Shown here piece after piece: positions 46,475 through 55,573 of a stretch of DNA of 59,269 nt (within the stretch, counting starts at the first letter, position 1; each line of letters starts with the position of its first letter). Origin of the DNA: Porticoccaceae bacterium (GTDB taxonomy: Bacteria > Pseudomonadota > Gammaproteobacteria > Pseudomonadales > Porticoccaceae). A program made the translations under genes and the position numbers. The notes beneath the pieces are model-generated. The model did not search any database. It was not told where the DNA came from and saw nothing but the letters and a program-made list of their open reading frames with translations. The stretch is from contig JAGPUQ010000010.1 in NCBI GenBank assembly GCA_018069525.1, positions 1-59,269 of the forward strand. The letters run 5' to 3'.

Positions 46475-48861
46475 ATAGCCCATTCACACCGACGCAGTTG
46501 TCGATTTCTGTCTCGGAAGCCCTGGCTTTAGAGCGGCAGAGTACCGACGAATTATTATCAACTGCCGCCGCCCTTCGCGATGCGGGCCACGGGCAGTTAA
46601 TTTCTTACTCCCGTAAAGTATTTATTCCTCTCACTCAATTGTGTCGGGACGTGTGTCATTACTGCACCTTTGCGCAAACCCCCAGCCGGCTCGAAAAACT
46701 TTATATGACGCCCGAAGACGTGCTCGCAGTTGCGCGGGCAGGTGCGCAAGCCGGATGTCGGGAAGCTTTATTTACTTTGGGCGATAAGCCTGAACTACGT
46801 TACGAAAGCGCTCGTCAGGCTTTGGCAGAACTGGGTTATCGCAGCACCCACGAATATTTAATGGCGATGGCAAAACTAGTACACGAAGAAACCGGATTGC
46901 TGCCTCACCTAAACCCCGGCGTGATGACCAGCGAAGAACTACAGGCGGCGCGCGAGGTGTCGGTATCTCAGGGTATTATGTTGGAAAGCTCCTCGGATCG
47001 TTTATGCGCTAAGGGCGGCCCGCACTATGGTTCTCCCGATAAAAAACCGGCATTGCGGCTAGCCTGTATTGAAGACGCGGGCAAATTAGCGATTCCCTTT
47101 ACTACCGGTATTTTGATTGGTATTGGCGAAACCCGGCGAGAGCGCTTAGAAGCGCTGTTAGCGCTGCGAGAACTACACCAGCGTTACGGACATATCCAGG
47201 AAATTATCGTACAAAACTTTTGCGCCAAGCAGGGCACTTTGATGGCGGATACGCCGGATCTGCCGTTGGAAGAACTACTTTGGACCATCGCCGCGACCCG
47301 GATTATTTTTGGTGAGGAAATGAATATCCAGACCCCGCCTAATCTTAACGAGGGTGTACTGGCGCAGTTAATTGCGGCGGGTATTAACGATTGGGGCGGA
47401 GTGTCTCCGGTCACCCCGGATTTTGTTAATCCAGAGAAACCCTGGCCCGAGTTGGAACAGTTGGCGCGCTATACCGCTGACGCCGGCAAGTTATTGGTCG
47501 AACGCCTCGCGGTCTATCCGGCTTACACCAAAGACGTGAGTGCCTGGCAAACACCGACAATGGCAAAATCCGTACGGCGGGCAATGGACAGCGATGGTCT
47601 GGCACGTTGCGACGACTGGAGTCCGGGTATCGGCAGCGCACCGGTATGGCCAAGCGATACGGGCGGTTGGCAGAGCGCACCACCTGTCGCCGGTTCGGCG
47701 ATAAAAGTTAGTATTGCGCGAGCGCTACGTGGAGAGCGACTTTGCGAAGAGGAAATCGCGACACTGTTCCGTGCTCGCGGTGGAGAGTTTACGGAAATTT
47801 GTAAAGCCGCCGATGAGCTACGCAAGCAGGTGTGCGGCGACAGAGTTGGATATGTGGTCAACCGCAATATTAATTACACTAATTTATGTAAGCACGCCTG
47901 TACCTTTTGTGCTTTTTCAAAAGGCAAAACCGACGAAGATCTGCGCGGTAAACCCTATGTCTTAGGTTTGGACGAAGTTGCCGAGCGTACTCGCGAAGCC
48001 TGGCAGCGCGGTGCGACGGAAGTCTGCATGCAGGGCGGCATTCATCCCGATTATACCGGCGACACCTATTTGAATATTTGCCGCGCCGTTAAAGCTGCGG
48101 TGCCGGAGATGCATATTCATGCGTTTTCACCGCTGGAAATTAGTCAGGGCGCGATGACGCTAGGTTTGTCGGTCAGTGATTATCTGGCACAGCTTAAAGA
48201 TGTGGGCCTGGCGAGTTTACCCGGTACTGCCGCAGAAATTCTCGACGACGAAGTGCGCGCGGTTATTTGTCGCGACAAGGTCAATACCCGCGAGTGGCTT
48301 GATGTGATTGAGAGCGCCCACAATCAGGGTTTGCGCACCACATCAACGATTATGTTTGGTCATATGGAAAACCCGCAGCACTGGGCCAGGCATTTGTTGC
48401 ACATTCGCGATTTACAGGAGCGTACCGGTGGTATTACGGAATTTGTGCCCTTGCCCTTTGTGCATATGGAAGCGCCCATTTATCGCCGCGGTATGGCGCG
48501 TCGGGGACCCACTTTCCGCGAAGCCGTATTGATGCACGCCATTGCGCGCCTGGTGTTTCATTCGGTGCTGACTAATATCCAGGTGTCCTGGGTGAAGATG
48601 GGCGAGGAGGGCGTGCGCGCTTGTCTACAAGCCGGGGTCAATGATGTCGGTGGTACTTTGATGAACGAAAGTATTTCGCGCGCTGCCGGTGCGAAACATG
48701 GGCAGGAAATGAAACCGGCGATGATGGAGAATTTAATTCGTTCCGCTGGGCGACAAGCTTATCAGCGTAGTACCTTATATGGCCTTGTGGAAAACAGTGC
48801 TGTGGAAAATTCTTCAGGGGGAAATGACTCTGCGAATTCTCAATTAATTGCATCTGCCTGA
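46471..48861 (+). CDS. fbiC: FbiC, fused CofG/CofH Fo synthase
   Basis: A 796-residue protein with two radical-SAM domains that make the F420 chromophore Fo from tyrosine and a flavin precursor. The first (CofG-type) cluster motif is C58-x3-C62-x2-C65 in CRDVCHYCTF. The second (CofH-type) is C473-x3-C477-x2-C480 in CKHACTFCAF. Further family stretches are KPELRYESARQAL, GGIHPDYTGDTYLNICRAVK and HAFSPLEI. The fused form is typical of actinobacteria and also of some other bacteria; archaea encode the halves separately. Its last 22 bp overlap the end of the convergent arsJ. Confidence 0.95.
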   Translation: MNSPFTPTQLSISVSEALALERQSTDELLSTAAALRDAGHGQLISYSRKVFIPLTQLCRDVCHYCTFAQTPSRLEKLYMTPEDVLAVARAGAQAGCREALFTLGDKPELRYESARQALAELGYRSTHEYLMAMAKLVHEETGLLPHLNPGVMTSEELQAAREVSVSQGIMLESSSDRLCAKGGPHYGSPDKKPALRLACIEDAGKLAIPFTTGILIGIGETRRERLEALLALRELHQRYGHIQEIIVQNFCAKQGTLMADTPDLPLEELLWTIAATRIIFGEEMNIQTPPNLNEGVLAQLIAAGINDWGGVSPVTPDFVNPEKPWPELEQLARYTADAGKLLVERLAVYPAYTKDVSAWQTPTMAKSVRRAMDSDGLARCDDWSPGIGSAPVWPSDTGGWQSAPPVAGSAIKVSIARALRGERLCEEEIATLFRARGGEFTEICKAADELRKQVCGDRVGYVVNRNINYTNLCKHACTFCAFSKGKTDEDLRGKPYVLGLDEVAERTREAWQRGATEVCMQGGIHPDYTGDTYLNICRAVKAAVPEMHIHAFSPLEISQGAMTLGLSVSDYLAQLKDVGLASLPGTAAEILDDEVRAVICRDKVNTREWLDVIESAHNQGLRTTSTIMFGHMENPQHWARHLLHIRDLQERTGGITEFVPLPFVHMEAPIYRRGMARRGPTFREAVLMHAIARLVFHSVLTNIQVSWVKMGEEGVRACLQAGVNDVGGTLMNESISRAAGAKHGQEMKPAMMENLIRSAGRQAYQRSTLYGLVENSAVENSSGGNDSANSQLIASA

Positions 48862-50054
48862 GTACACTGTGCAGGCAGTTTGTCAGAAAATATACAGCTC
48901 GCCATAACAAAAATACTGGCCGTCAACAGGCAAGCATTAAGCCCCGCTACCTGATAAATCCATCCGGATAACAGAGTTCCTGTTAAGCGGCCTGCGGCGT
49001 TGGCCATGTAATAAAAACCCATATCTAATGAAACACCGTCTGTTTTGGCATAAGACACAATAAGATAAGAGTGGATAGCCGAATTTAAGGCGAATATAAG
49101 GCCGTAAAACATTAAACCTACTATCAATACCTGAGTGGCATCCAGGCCTAAGAATAAACCTGCGGCCATCAATGCCGGAATCATACAGAGGCCTATCGCC
49201 CAGTTGCAGGCGGAGCGCCCATCGGGAATTTTGCCGCGTTTTATACCGGTAATAGCCGGCGCGCCAGCTTGTGCCAATCCATAAACGATAATCCAGATGG
49301 CTAAAAAACTACTGACAGCAGTGTGACTCCAGCTCAGTTGGCTTTGTAAAAATACCGGCAGGGCCACTACGAACCAAACATCTCGGGAACCAAACAGAAA
49401 AAAACGTGCTGCCGATAAGAGTTTTACCGATTTGCTTTTAGGTAAGAGGTTCTTAAGCTGCGGAGAAAAGCTACTTTTACCCGCAGTTTTCTCAAGAGTA
49501 AGGAAAGTTACACACAATACTATCGCCAGTACGACCGCCATCGCGATCACGGTTTGTTGGAAACCAAGCAGTGCAAGTAAAAATCCACCGAGGAAAATAC
49601 CAGCACCTTTTAATGCATTCTTTGATCCAGTTAACAGCGCGACCCAGCGATAAAGTTTGCTGCTATCACTGGCGGGTATCAATAATTTGATACGGCTTTT
49701 CGCGCTCATTTTATTAAGATCTTTGGCGATTCCAGAAAGGGCCTGGGCGGCCATCACGTACGCTACGCTTAGGTAAGCGGGATCGACGGCCAGCATAAGG
49801 AGGGCGATGACTTGCAGCGCTATGCCGGAAAACAAGGTGGTATTCAGACCGAAGCGTGCCGCCAGCCAGCCACCCAACAAATTGGTGACAATGCCAAAGA
49901 CTTCGTAGAAAACAAACAGCGATGCGATCTCGAAAGGCGAATAACCCAGGCCGTGGAAGTACAGTACCACCAGCATACGTAAAGCCCCATCGGTGATGGT
50001 AAACGCCCAGTAACTGGCGGTGACGATGCTGTATTGACGAATAGCGTGGTTCAT
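48840..50054 (-). CDS. arsJ: Organoarsenical efflux MFS transporter ArsJ
   Basis: A 404-residue MFS protein beginning SIVTASYWAFTITDGALRMLVVLYFHGLGYSPFEIA and containing LSGIAKDLNKMSAKSRIKLL and AARFFLFGSRDVWFVVALPVFL. It matches the ArsJ family as I know it. ArsJ exports 1-arseno-3-phosphoglycerate, which GAPDH makes from arsenate. Gene context (GAPDH and ArsR directly upstream) supports this strongly. Twelve or so membrane segments are visible. Its 3' end overlaps fbiC by 22 bp on the opposite strand. Confidence 0.92.
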   Translation of the reverse strand: MNHAIRQYSIVTASYWAFTITDGALRMLVVLYFHGLGYSPFEIASLFVFYEVFGIVTNLLGGWLAARFGLNTTLFSGIALQVIALLMLAVDPAYLSVAYVMAAQALSGIAKDLNKMSAKSRIKLLIPASDSSKLYRWVALLTGSKNALKGAGIFLGGFLLALLGFQQTVIAMAVVLAIVLCVTFLTLEKTAGKSSFSPQLKNLLPKSKSVKLLSAARFFLFGSRDVWFVVALPVFLQSQLSWSHTAVSSFLAIWIIVYGLAQAGAPAITGIKRGKIPDGRSACNWAIGLCMIPALMAAGLFLGLDATQVLIVGLMFYGLIFALNSAIHSYLIVSYAKTDGVSLDMGFYYMANAAGRLTGTLLSGWIYQVAGLNACLLTASIFVMASCIFSDKLPAQCTQADAIN

Positions 50055-50128
50055 TGAAGGGCGGTTAATTAAGGCTATGGATAAATAATGATGAAATTAC
50101 GTGAATCATTGATTGGCTGATTGATGAT

Positions 50129-51130
50129 CTAAAGACCACTAGAGACTTTTTTAACCAGTTCCATTAAACGATTTGCATAGCCGACTTCGTTGTCGTACCA
50201 GCTTAAAATTTTCACCTGAGTGTCGTTGATCACCATGGTGGAGAGGGCATCGATAATGCTGGAGCGGGGGTCGTCCGTGTAGTCCACAGACACCAGCGGT
50301 TTTTCTTCGTAACCCAATATGTCTTTAAGTCTTCCCTCAGATGCGGCTTTCAAGGCCCCATTAACGGCGGCGACGGAGGTGCTGGTTTCCACTTCAAATA
50401 CGCAATCGGTGAGGGATGCGTTAGCGAGGGGTACACGCACGGCAAGCCCGTTTAAACGACCTTTTAATTCTGGGAATATTTCGAAAATAGCCGTGGCCGA
50501 TCCGGTGCTGGTAGGAATTAACGATGACCCGCAAGCCCGCGCGCGGCGTAAGTCCGGGTGGAATTCGTCGAGAATACTTTGCGTATTGGTAACAGCGTGA
50601 ATGGTGGTGAGACTGCCGTGTTTGATACCAAATTCTGCGTGAATGACATCGACAATCGGCGCTAAACAATTAGTGGTGCACGAAGCCGCAGTAACAATAT
50701 GATGTGTGTCGGCTTGATAAAGATGATCGTTAACACCCATCACAATATTTAAGGTGCCGTCTTTAACGGGCGCGGAAACCACGACTTTTTTAACACCCAT
50801 AGCCAGGTATGGCGCCAGTGTTTTCTGGGTTTTAAATTTTCCCGTGCAATCTACGACCACATCGACATCACTCCATAAACCGGCGTCCAGATCTCGCTGA
50901 CGGGTATAGGTAAGCGGTTTCCCGTCGATGACTAAAGTGTTTGCGTCGGCAGTAATATGTTTATCCCAGTGGCCATGCACCGAGTCGTATTCCAGCAAGT
51001 GGGCAGCGGAATTGGTGTCACCACCGATGTCGTTGATGAGCACAAGGTCAAACTCTGGCCAATCCCAGGCAGCTCGCAAGGCGAGTCTGCCGATACGACC
51101 AAATCCGTTAATACCGACTTTTATCGTCAT
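50129..51130 (-). CDS. gap: ArsJ-associated glyceraldehyde-3-phosphate dehydrogenase
   Basis: A 333-residue type I GAPDH. NAD-binding N-terminus [20 protein letters not shown], catalytic cysteine in [10 protein letters not shown], substrate loop [14 protein letters not shown], and the C-terminal [16 protein letters not shown] are present. With arsenate in place of phosphate such an enzyme makes unstable 1-arseno-3-phosphoglycerate, the ArsJ substrate. Its place between arsR and arsJ argues for this specialised role rather than central glycolysis. A possible small hairpin (CCCGAG / CTCGGG) lies in its 172-bp upstream gap. Confidence 0.93.
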   Translation of the reverse strand: MTIKVGINGFGRIGRLALRAAWDWPEFDLVLINDIGGDTNSAAHLLEYDSVHGHWDKHITADANTLVIDGKPLTYTRQRDLDAGLWSDVDVVVDCTGKFKTQKTLAPYLAMGVKKVVVSAPVKDGTLNIVMGVNDHLYQADTHHIVTAASCTTNCLAPIVDVIHAEFGIKHGSLTTIHAVTNTQSILDEFHPDLRRARACGSSLIPTSTGSATAIFEIFPELKGRLNGLAVRVPLANASLTDCVFEVETSTSVAAVNGALKAASEGRLKDILGYEEKPLVSVDYTDDPRSSIIDALSTMVINDTQVKILSWYDNEVGYANRLMELVKKVSSGL

Positions 51131-51302
51131 TAGTATGTCCTCTGTTAATGGCTTGATTGGCCAGGCCTTGAATATGTCCCGAGTTAAATGTATCTCGGGG
51201 TTAAATATGCTTATGCGCTTAAGCAGATGTGTTGAGCCTGATGCTGAGCAATCGAAATAAGATTAGTAAAGTCTCAGTTTAAGCCCAGGTCCAAAATTGC
51301 GC

Positions 51303-51674
51303 TTAACTACAGCTTCTGCCGCTAAGCTTGCTGAGCTTATCCAGGTCGTGCTGTAGATTTGGTGCCTGCTCAGCATGAACCCGAAACAGCTCTAATAGTT
51401 GCTGAGAGAAAGTGTCGGTTTCCAAAGCTTCGGTTCCTAAAGTTTCAGTTTTAAAGAGCTGGTAATACACCCATACGCCTTCGCGCCGAGTTTCAACCAG
51501 GCTGTTATTGCGCAGGTAGGCGAGGTGTCGTGACACCACGCTTTGCGAGAGCTCCAGGGCGTCAACGATGTCACACACACATAGTTCTCCGCGCCGCAAT
51601 AACAGAGACACGATGCGCAGGCGCACCGGTTCGGACAGGGCTTTAAAGAGGTTGGCGTAGTCGTCGAAGGTCAT
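51303..51674 (-). CDS. arsR: ArsR-family arsenic-responsive repressor
   Basis: A 123-residue winged-helix repressor. The arsenite-sensing pair is C32 and C34 in GELCVCDIVDAL, and a third Cys sits at the extreme C-terminus (GRSCS). The DNA-recognition helix is in LSQSVVSRHLAYLRNNSLVETRREG. A five-residue in-frame repeat (TETLG-TEALE-TDTFS) lies after the wing. It should repress its own operon with gap and arsJ and let go on binding As(III). A perfect inverted repeat lies 8 bp before its start. Confidence 0.93.
   Translation of the reverse strand: MTFDDYANLFKALSEPVRLRIVSLLLRRGELCVCDIVDALELSQSVVSRHLAYLRNNSLVETRREGVWVYYQLFKTETLGTEALETDTFSQQLLELFRVHAEQAPNLQHDLDKLSKLSGRSCS
51415..51459 (-). repeat. 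In-frame 15-bp tandem repeat inside arsR
   Basis: Three diverged 15-bp units (plus-strand TCGGTTTCCAAAGCT, TCGGTTCCTAAAGTT, TCAGTTTTAAAGAGC) encode the repeated TE(T/A)L(G/E) segment of ArsR. Confidence 0.85.
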
Positions 51675-51681
51675 AGTCGAA

Positions 51682-51709
51682 GATTATATTTGGTTAAGCA
51701 AATATAATC
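51682..51709. promoter_or_regulatory. Perfect inverted repeat, probable ArsR operator
   Basis: Arms GATTATATTTG (51682-51692) and CAAATATAATC (51699-51709) are perfectly complementary around a 6-bp spacer. The site lies 8-35 bp upstream of the arsR start and has the size and AT-richness of ArsR operators. No second copy is seen before gap or arsJ. Confidence 0.75.
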
Positions 51710-51778
51710 AATAGCTTTGATGATGCTGAGTATGATTTAGGGCTGTGCTTTAGTGCTAGTTGAGCGTGGGGAAGGGAA

Positions 51779-52708
51779 TCAATAACCCAACAAAAACAAA
51801 ATCAAGGCTTTTTGCGCGTGGAGACGGTTTTCAGCCTCGTCCCAAACCACGGAGTAACGTGGATCTTCCAGCAAGTCCGCGCTGACTTCTAGCTCTCGGT
51901 AAGCGGGCAGGCAGTGCATAAACAATACGTCATCGGCTGCGTTGGCGAGCAGCGCGTGATTGACCTGAAAACCTGAGAAGGCCTGTTCGCGTTGTTGTTT
52001 TTCTTCTTCCTGGCCCATGGATGCCCAGGTGTCGGTCACCACCAGATGCGCTCCCGTTACGGCTTCGGCGGGGCTATGGGTAATCGTAACGCGAGCCTTA
52101 TTGGCGGCAACGAGTTCGGCGTCGGGTTCATAACCTTTAGGGCAGGCGATATTGAGTTTAAAGTCCAGCAGGGCGGCGGCGTTAATATACGACTGACACA
52201 TATTGTTGCCGTCGCCGACCCAGGCAACAGTTTTACCGCTCAGCTCACCGCGATGTTCCACAAAGGTTTGAATGTCGGCCAGCAACTGGCAGGGGTGGAA
52301 GTCATCGGTGAGGGCGTTGATTACCGGAACCTGTGAATAACGCGCAAAAGCTTCCAGTTTTTCCTGCTCGAAGGTGCGAATCATAATGACGTCCACCATG
52401 CGGGAAATCACTCGAGCACTATCTTCGATAGGCTCGCCACGACCCAGTTGTGTGTCGCTGGGGGATAAAAACAGGGCGTGACCTCCCAGTTGCGCCATGC
52501 CCGCCTCGAAGGACACACGGGTTCGGGTAGACGATTTTTCGAAAATCATCCCCAGTACTTTGCCGTTGAGTCTGGCTTGTTCTTTACCCTGTTTGCGAGC
52601 GCTTTTGAGCTCGATTGCGTGCGCAACGATACCTTCTAATTCTTTACGAGTCAGATCGTTTAGCGTCAGCAAATGACGTAGCGGGCTGTTGTTAATACTA
52701 GTGGTCAA
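51779..52708 (-). CDS. argF: Ornithine carbamoyltransferase
   Basis: A 309-residue enzyme that makes citrulline from ornithine and carbamoyl phosphate. The carbamoyl-phosphate motif is [13 protein letters not shown]. Ornithine binding is through [14 protein letters not shown], the 230s loop has [11 protein letters not shown], and the catalytic cysteine is in FMHCLPAYR. It lies 27 bp behind argD, so argD-argF is one operon. Confidence 0.96.
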   Translation of the reverse strand: MTTSINNSPLRHLLTLNDLTRKELEGIVAHAIELKSARKQGKEQARLNGKVLGMIFEKSSTRTRVSFEAGMAQLGGHALFLSPSDTQLGRGEPIEDSARVISRMVDVIMIRTFEQEKLEAFARYSQVPVINALTDDFHPCQLLADIQTFVEHRGELSGKTVAWVGDGNNMCQSYINAAALLDFKLNIACPKGYEPDAELVAANKARVTITHSPAEAVTGAHLVVTDTWASMGQEEEKQQREQAFSGFQVNHALLANAADDVLFMHCLPAYRELEVSADLLEDPRYSVVWDEAENRLHAQKALILFLLGY

Positions 52709-52735
52709 GGTTTACTCCTCGATCAACTGTCAAAG

Positions 52736-53911
52736 TTAGGGGTTAAAGTTACGGATTAATGGCGACAAAATAGCAACCAGTTGCTGAGCTTGCTCATCGC
52801 TAAAAATCAGCGGTGGTAGTAGGCGCACCACGTTTCCGGCGGTGACGTTAATCAGCAAACCCTGCTCGGCAGCCTGGGCAACCAGTTCGGCGCAGGGTGT
52901 GTTGAGTTCCAGGCCTATCATCAAGCCCTGGCCACGAATGTCGACAACATGGTCGCAGTCGCCGAGTTCATCGCTAAACTGCTGTAAGAGCTGTTTGCCA
53001 AGGCGCGCTGCGGAGCTGCATAAGTCTTGTTCGACAATGGTGTTCACCGTGGCGAGTCCCGCCGCGCAGGCCACCGGGTTGCCACCAAAGGTGGAGCCGT
53101 GATTACCGGGTTGGAATAAATCCGTGGCCTTGCCGTGCACAAAGCACGCGCCAATGGGGAAGCCGTTGCCCAGCCCCTTAGACAGCGTGGCGACGTCGGG
53201 CATTACACCGTGAAGCTGGTAATTAAAAAACGCGCCGGTGCGGCCATTGCCCGTCTGAATTTCGTCGAGCATTAACAGCCAGTCGTGCTCGTCACACAGG
53301 GCGCGGAGGTTTTGTAGGTAATCCGCATCCGGTATCTGAATACCGCCTTCGCCCTGAATCGGCTCCACCAGAATCGCAGCGATGTTGGAGTTGTTCGAGG
53401 CGATGGTTTTGATGGCGTCGATGTCGTTGAAGGGCGCGCGAGTAAAGCCGCGTACCAGGGGCTCAAAACCGGCGTGAACCTTGCGGTTGCCGGTGGCGGT
53501 GAGCGTGGCGAGGGTGCGACCGTGGAAGGCATTGTCCATCACAATAATAGTGGGTACCTCAATACCCTTACTATGGCCGTGGAGCCTGGCCAGTTTAATC
53601 GCCGCCTCATTGGCCTCGGCACCAGAGTTGCCAAAGAACAGTTTGCTCATGCCGGACACACTTTGTAGTTTGTCGGCGAACTGTTGCTGAGCGGGGATGT
53701 TATAGAGGTTGGAGCAGTGCACCAACGAGCTAGCCTGGCCGCTCACGGCTTCCGTGACCGCCGGGTGGGCGTGCCCAAGCCCGCACACCGCAATACCCGC
53801 CAGGGCATCGAGGTAGCGCTTGCCCTCGCTGTCCCAAACGTAGGCCCCTTCGCCGCGCACCAAAGTGAGGGCGCGTTCGCCGTAGGTATTCATTAATGCG
53901 TTTGTGGGCAT
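52736..53911 (-). CDS. argD: Acetylornithine aminotransferase
   Basis: A 391-residue class III PLP aminotransferase. Gene start MPTNALMNTYGERALTLVRGEG, the loop GNSGAEANEAAIKLAR, NAFHGRTLATLTATG, LVEPIQGEGG, LDEIQTGNGRTG and the PLP lysine in ATLSKGLGNGFPIGA are all present. It makes N-acetylornithine and may also serve in lysine synthesis. A short duplication (TCAAAGTTAGGGG / TTAAAGTTACGGA) sits at its stop codon (about 52727-52752). Confidence 0.95.
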   Translation of the reverse strand: MPTNALMNTYGERALTLVRGEGAYVWDSEGKRYLDALAGIAVCGLGHAHPAVTEAVSGQASSLVHCSNLYNIPAQQQFADKLQSVSGMSKLFFGNSGAEANEAAIKLARLHGHSKGIEVPTIIVMDNAFHGRTLATLTATGNRKVHAGFEPLVRGFTRAPFNDIDAIKTIASNNSNIAAILVEPIQGEGGIQIPDADYLQNLRALCDEHDWLLMLDEIQTGNGRTGAFFNYQLHGVMPDVATLSKGLGNGFPIGACFVHGKATDLFQPGNHGSTFGGNPVACAAGLATVNTIVEQDLCSSAARLGKQLLQQFSDELGDCDHVVDIRGQGLMIGLELNTPCAELVAQAAEQGLLINVTAGNVVRLLPPLIFSDEQAQQLVAILSPLIRNFNP

Positions 53912-54298
53912 GGTGAAATTCCTGCTGCCTGCCTATTTATGTTCATATTCATTACGTTTTGGCGGTTTAAATGCCTGCTTCAACCAGGAGCTGTGTTTGA
54001 CCTTAATCCGTCTCGGTTGCCAATGGCAGTGTTTACCTACCCTAGTCAAAGCTGGCCCCAATCAAAAAAGGGCAGCAACAGCTACCCCAAGGAAAGCCGG
54101 GCATGCTATAGCGAATTAGCCCCTATGGCAATCCCCAGGGTTTTTGTGGTGGCATGTGTAAGGGCACTTTAGATGACCTTGTGCCTGTTATATGGCGTTT
54201 AAACGAGGTGTAATGGGCCGTAGGTTCTTTTCATCGATTGCGAAACAAGGTAATATACCCGACTGTTTCAGTCAGCTATTGCAGTGAGGTAAAGGCCC
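53912..54298. other. 387-bp intergenic region between argD and grxD
   Basis: Holds the divergent promoters of argD and grxD. A TATTCATT at 53946-53953 resembles half an arginine-repressor (ARG) box. No gene, terminator or strong palindrome is seen. Confidence 0.3.
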
Positions 54299-54664
54299 AT
54301 GAGCGCTAATCAACCAGACGAAGCCAATACGGCTATCATCGATACCATTCGCGAACAAATCGAAACCAATCCGATTCTCCTTTATATGAAGGGCGATCCC
54401 AATCAACCGCAATGCGGTTTTTCAGCGCGTTCTGTGCAAGCCTTGATGGCCTGTGGCGAGCGTTTCGCCTATGTGGACATTATGTCTAACCCGGAGATTC
54501 GCGCGAGTTTACCGGCTTACGCCAACTGGCCCACCTTTCCTCAGTTGTGGATCAAGGGCGAGTTAATGGGTGGCTGCGATATCATTACCGAGATGGGCGA
54601 AAGCGGAGAGCTGAAGAAGTTGGTTACCACAGCGGTCGCCGAAGAGGGTGCGTCAGCGGAGTAA
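54299..54664 (+). CDS. grxD: Monothiol glutaredoxin (Grx4/GrxD)
   Basis: A 121-residue monothiol glutaredoxin with the CGFS active site in NQPQCGFSARSVQAL. The glutathione-binding ANWPTFPQLWIKGELMGGCDII is also present. Grx4 proteins carry and sense [2Fe-2S] clusters together with BolA-type proteins. It is monocistronic, ended by a clear terminator, and placed near rnt and pyrC as in pseudomonads. Confidence 0.96.
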   Translation: MSANQPDEANTAIIDTIREQIETNPILLYMKGDPNQPQCGFSARSVQALMACGERFAYVDIMSNPEIRASLPAYANWPTFPQLWIKGELMGGCDIITEMGESGELKKLVTTAVAEEGASAE

Positions 54665-54742
54665 AGACTTTGTCTTGAATCTATTTATATTGCTTATATA
54701 TCAATAGACTATATTAGATTTACAATGTAAATTATTAAAATT

Positions 54743-54780
54743 ATAGCGATTGTGATGTTTCCGCAATCGCTATTTTTTTG
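54743..54780 (+). terminator. Intrinsic terminator after grxD
   Basis: A 10-bp stem (ATAGCGATTG / CAATCGCTAT) is followed by a run of T residues. It also lies just past the end of the convergent rnt gene. Confidence 0.85.
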
Positions 54781-54811
54781 TCCAGCTTTTTGCCAAAGTT
54801 AAGTCCGCGGT

Positions 54812-55474
54812 TTACTCCAGCGCAATTAGATTATCTCCGGGCCAGCCGCCCAGATCCCGCCAGCGGTTAACAATATTGCAAAACAATTGCGCTGTGCAGC
54901 GGGTGTCGTAAAGCGCGCTGTGGGCCTCTTTATTGCTGTAGGGGATTTGCGCGGCTTTGCAGGCGCGGCCCAGTACAGTTTGACCAAAGGCCAGGCCCGC
55001 CAGTGTGGCGGTATCAAAACAGGTGAAGGGGTGGAAGGGATTGCGCTTAATATCGCAGCGCTCCGCAGCCGCATTAACAAAACCCAAATCGAAATGGGCG
55101 TTGTGGGCAACCATCACCGCACGGGTGCAGTGTTGTTGTTTCACCGCGTGGCGTATTACCTGAAACACACTTCTCATGCCTTCGGCTTCTGTTAAGGCGA
55201 CACGATCCGGGTCGTCGGGATTAATGCCGGTAAAATCCAGGGCCGCCTGATCGAGCTTCAGGCGGGGGTCGGGGATGATGTTGTGACATACGCTTTCGCC
55301 CAGTTCCAGTTCGCCATCGTCGTTCATTACCAGGGTGACGGCGGCAATTTCCAGCAGGGCATGTTGGTTGTGATCAAAGCCCCCGGTTTCCACATCGACC
55401 ACGACGGGCAAAAAACCACGGAAGCGGTGGGCGATATTTAATTCGTCCAGTTCGTTTTCAAAATGGTCGGTCAC
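54812..55474 (-). CDS. rnt: Ribonuclease T
   Basis: A 220-residue DEDDh exonuclease that trims tRNA and other RNA 3' ends. ExoI is VVVDVETGGF, ExoII VAHNAHFDLGFVN and ExoIII HSALYDTRCTAQLF. The length and the FRGFLPVVVDVET start match RNase T. It follows pyrC on the minus strand with a 99-bp gap. Confidence 0.95.
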   Translation of the reverse strand: MTDHFENELDELNIAHRFRGFLPVVVDVETGGFDHNQHALLEIAAVTLVMNDDGELELGESVCHNIIPDPRLKLDQAALDFTGINPDDPDRVALTEAEGMRSVFQVIRHAVKQQHCTRAVMVAHNAHFDLGFVNAAAERCDIKRNPFHPFTCFDTATLAGLAFGQTVLGRACKAAQIPYSNKEAHSALYDTRCTAQLFCNIVNRWRDLGGWPGDNLIALE

Positions 55475-55573
55475 AGGTTGGGCCTTATGCAGGTGATAGT
55501 AAAAGTGGGGTTTGTGCCCGGATAATAAGTTTGGATTCTACGGGCTATCTTTAGGGAATCTCTAGGTCTTTAA

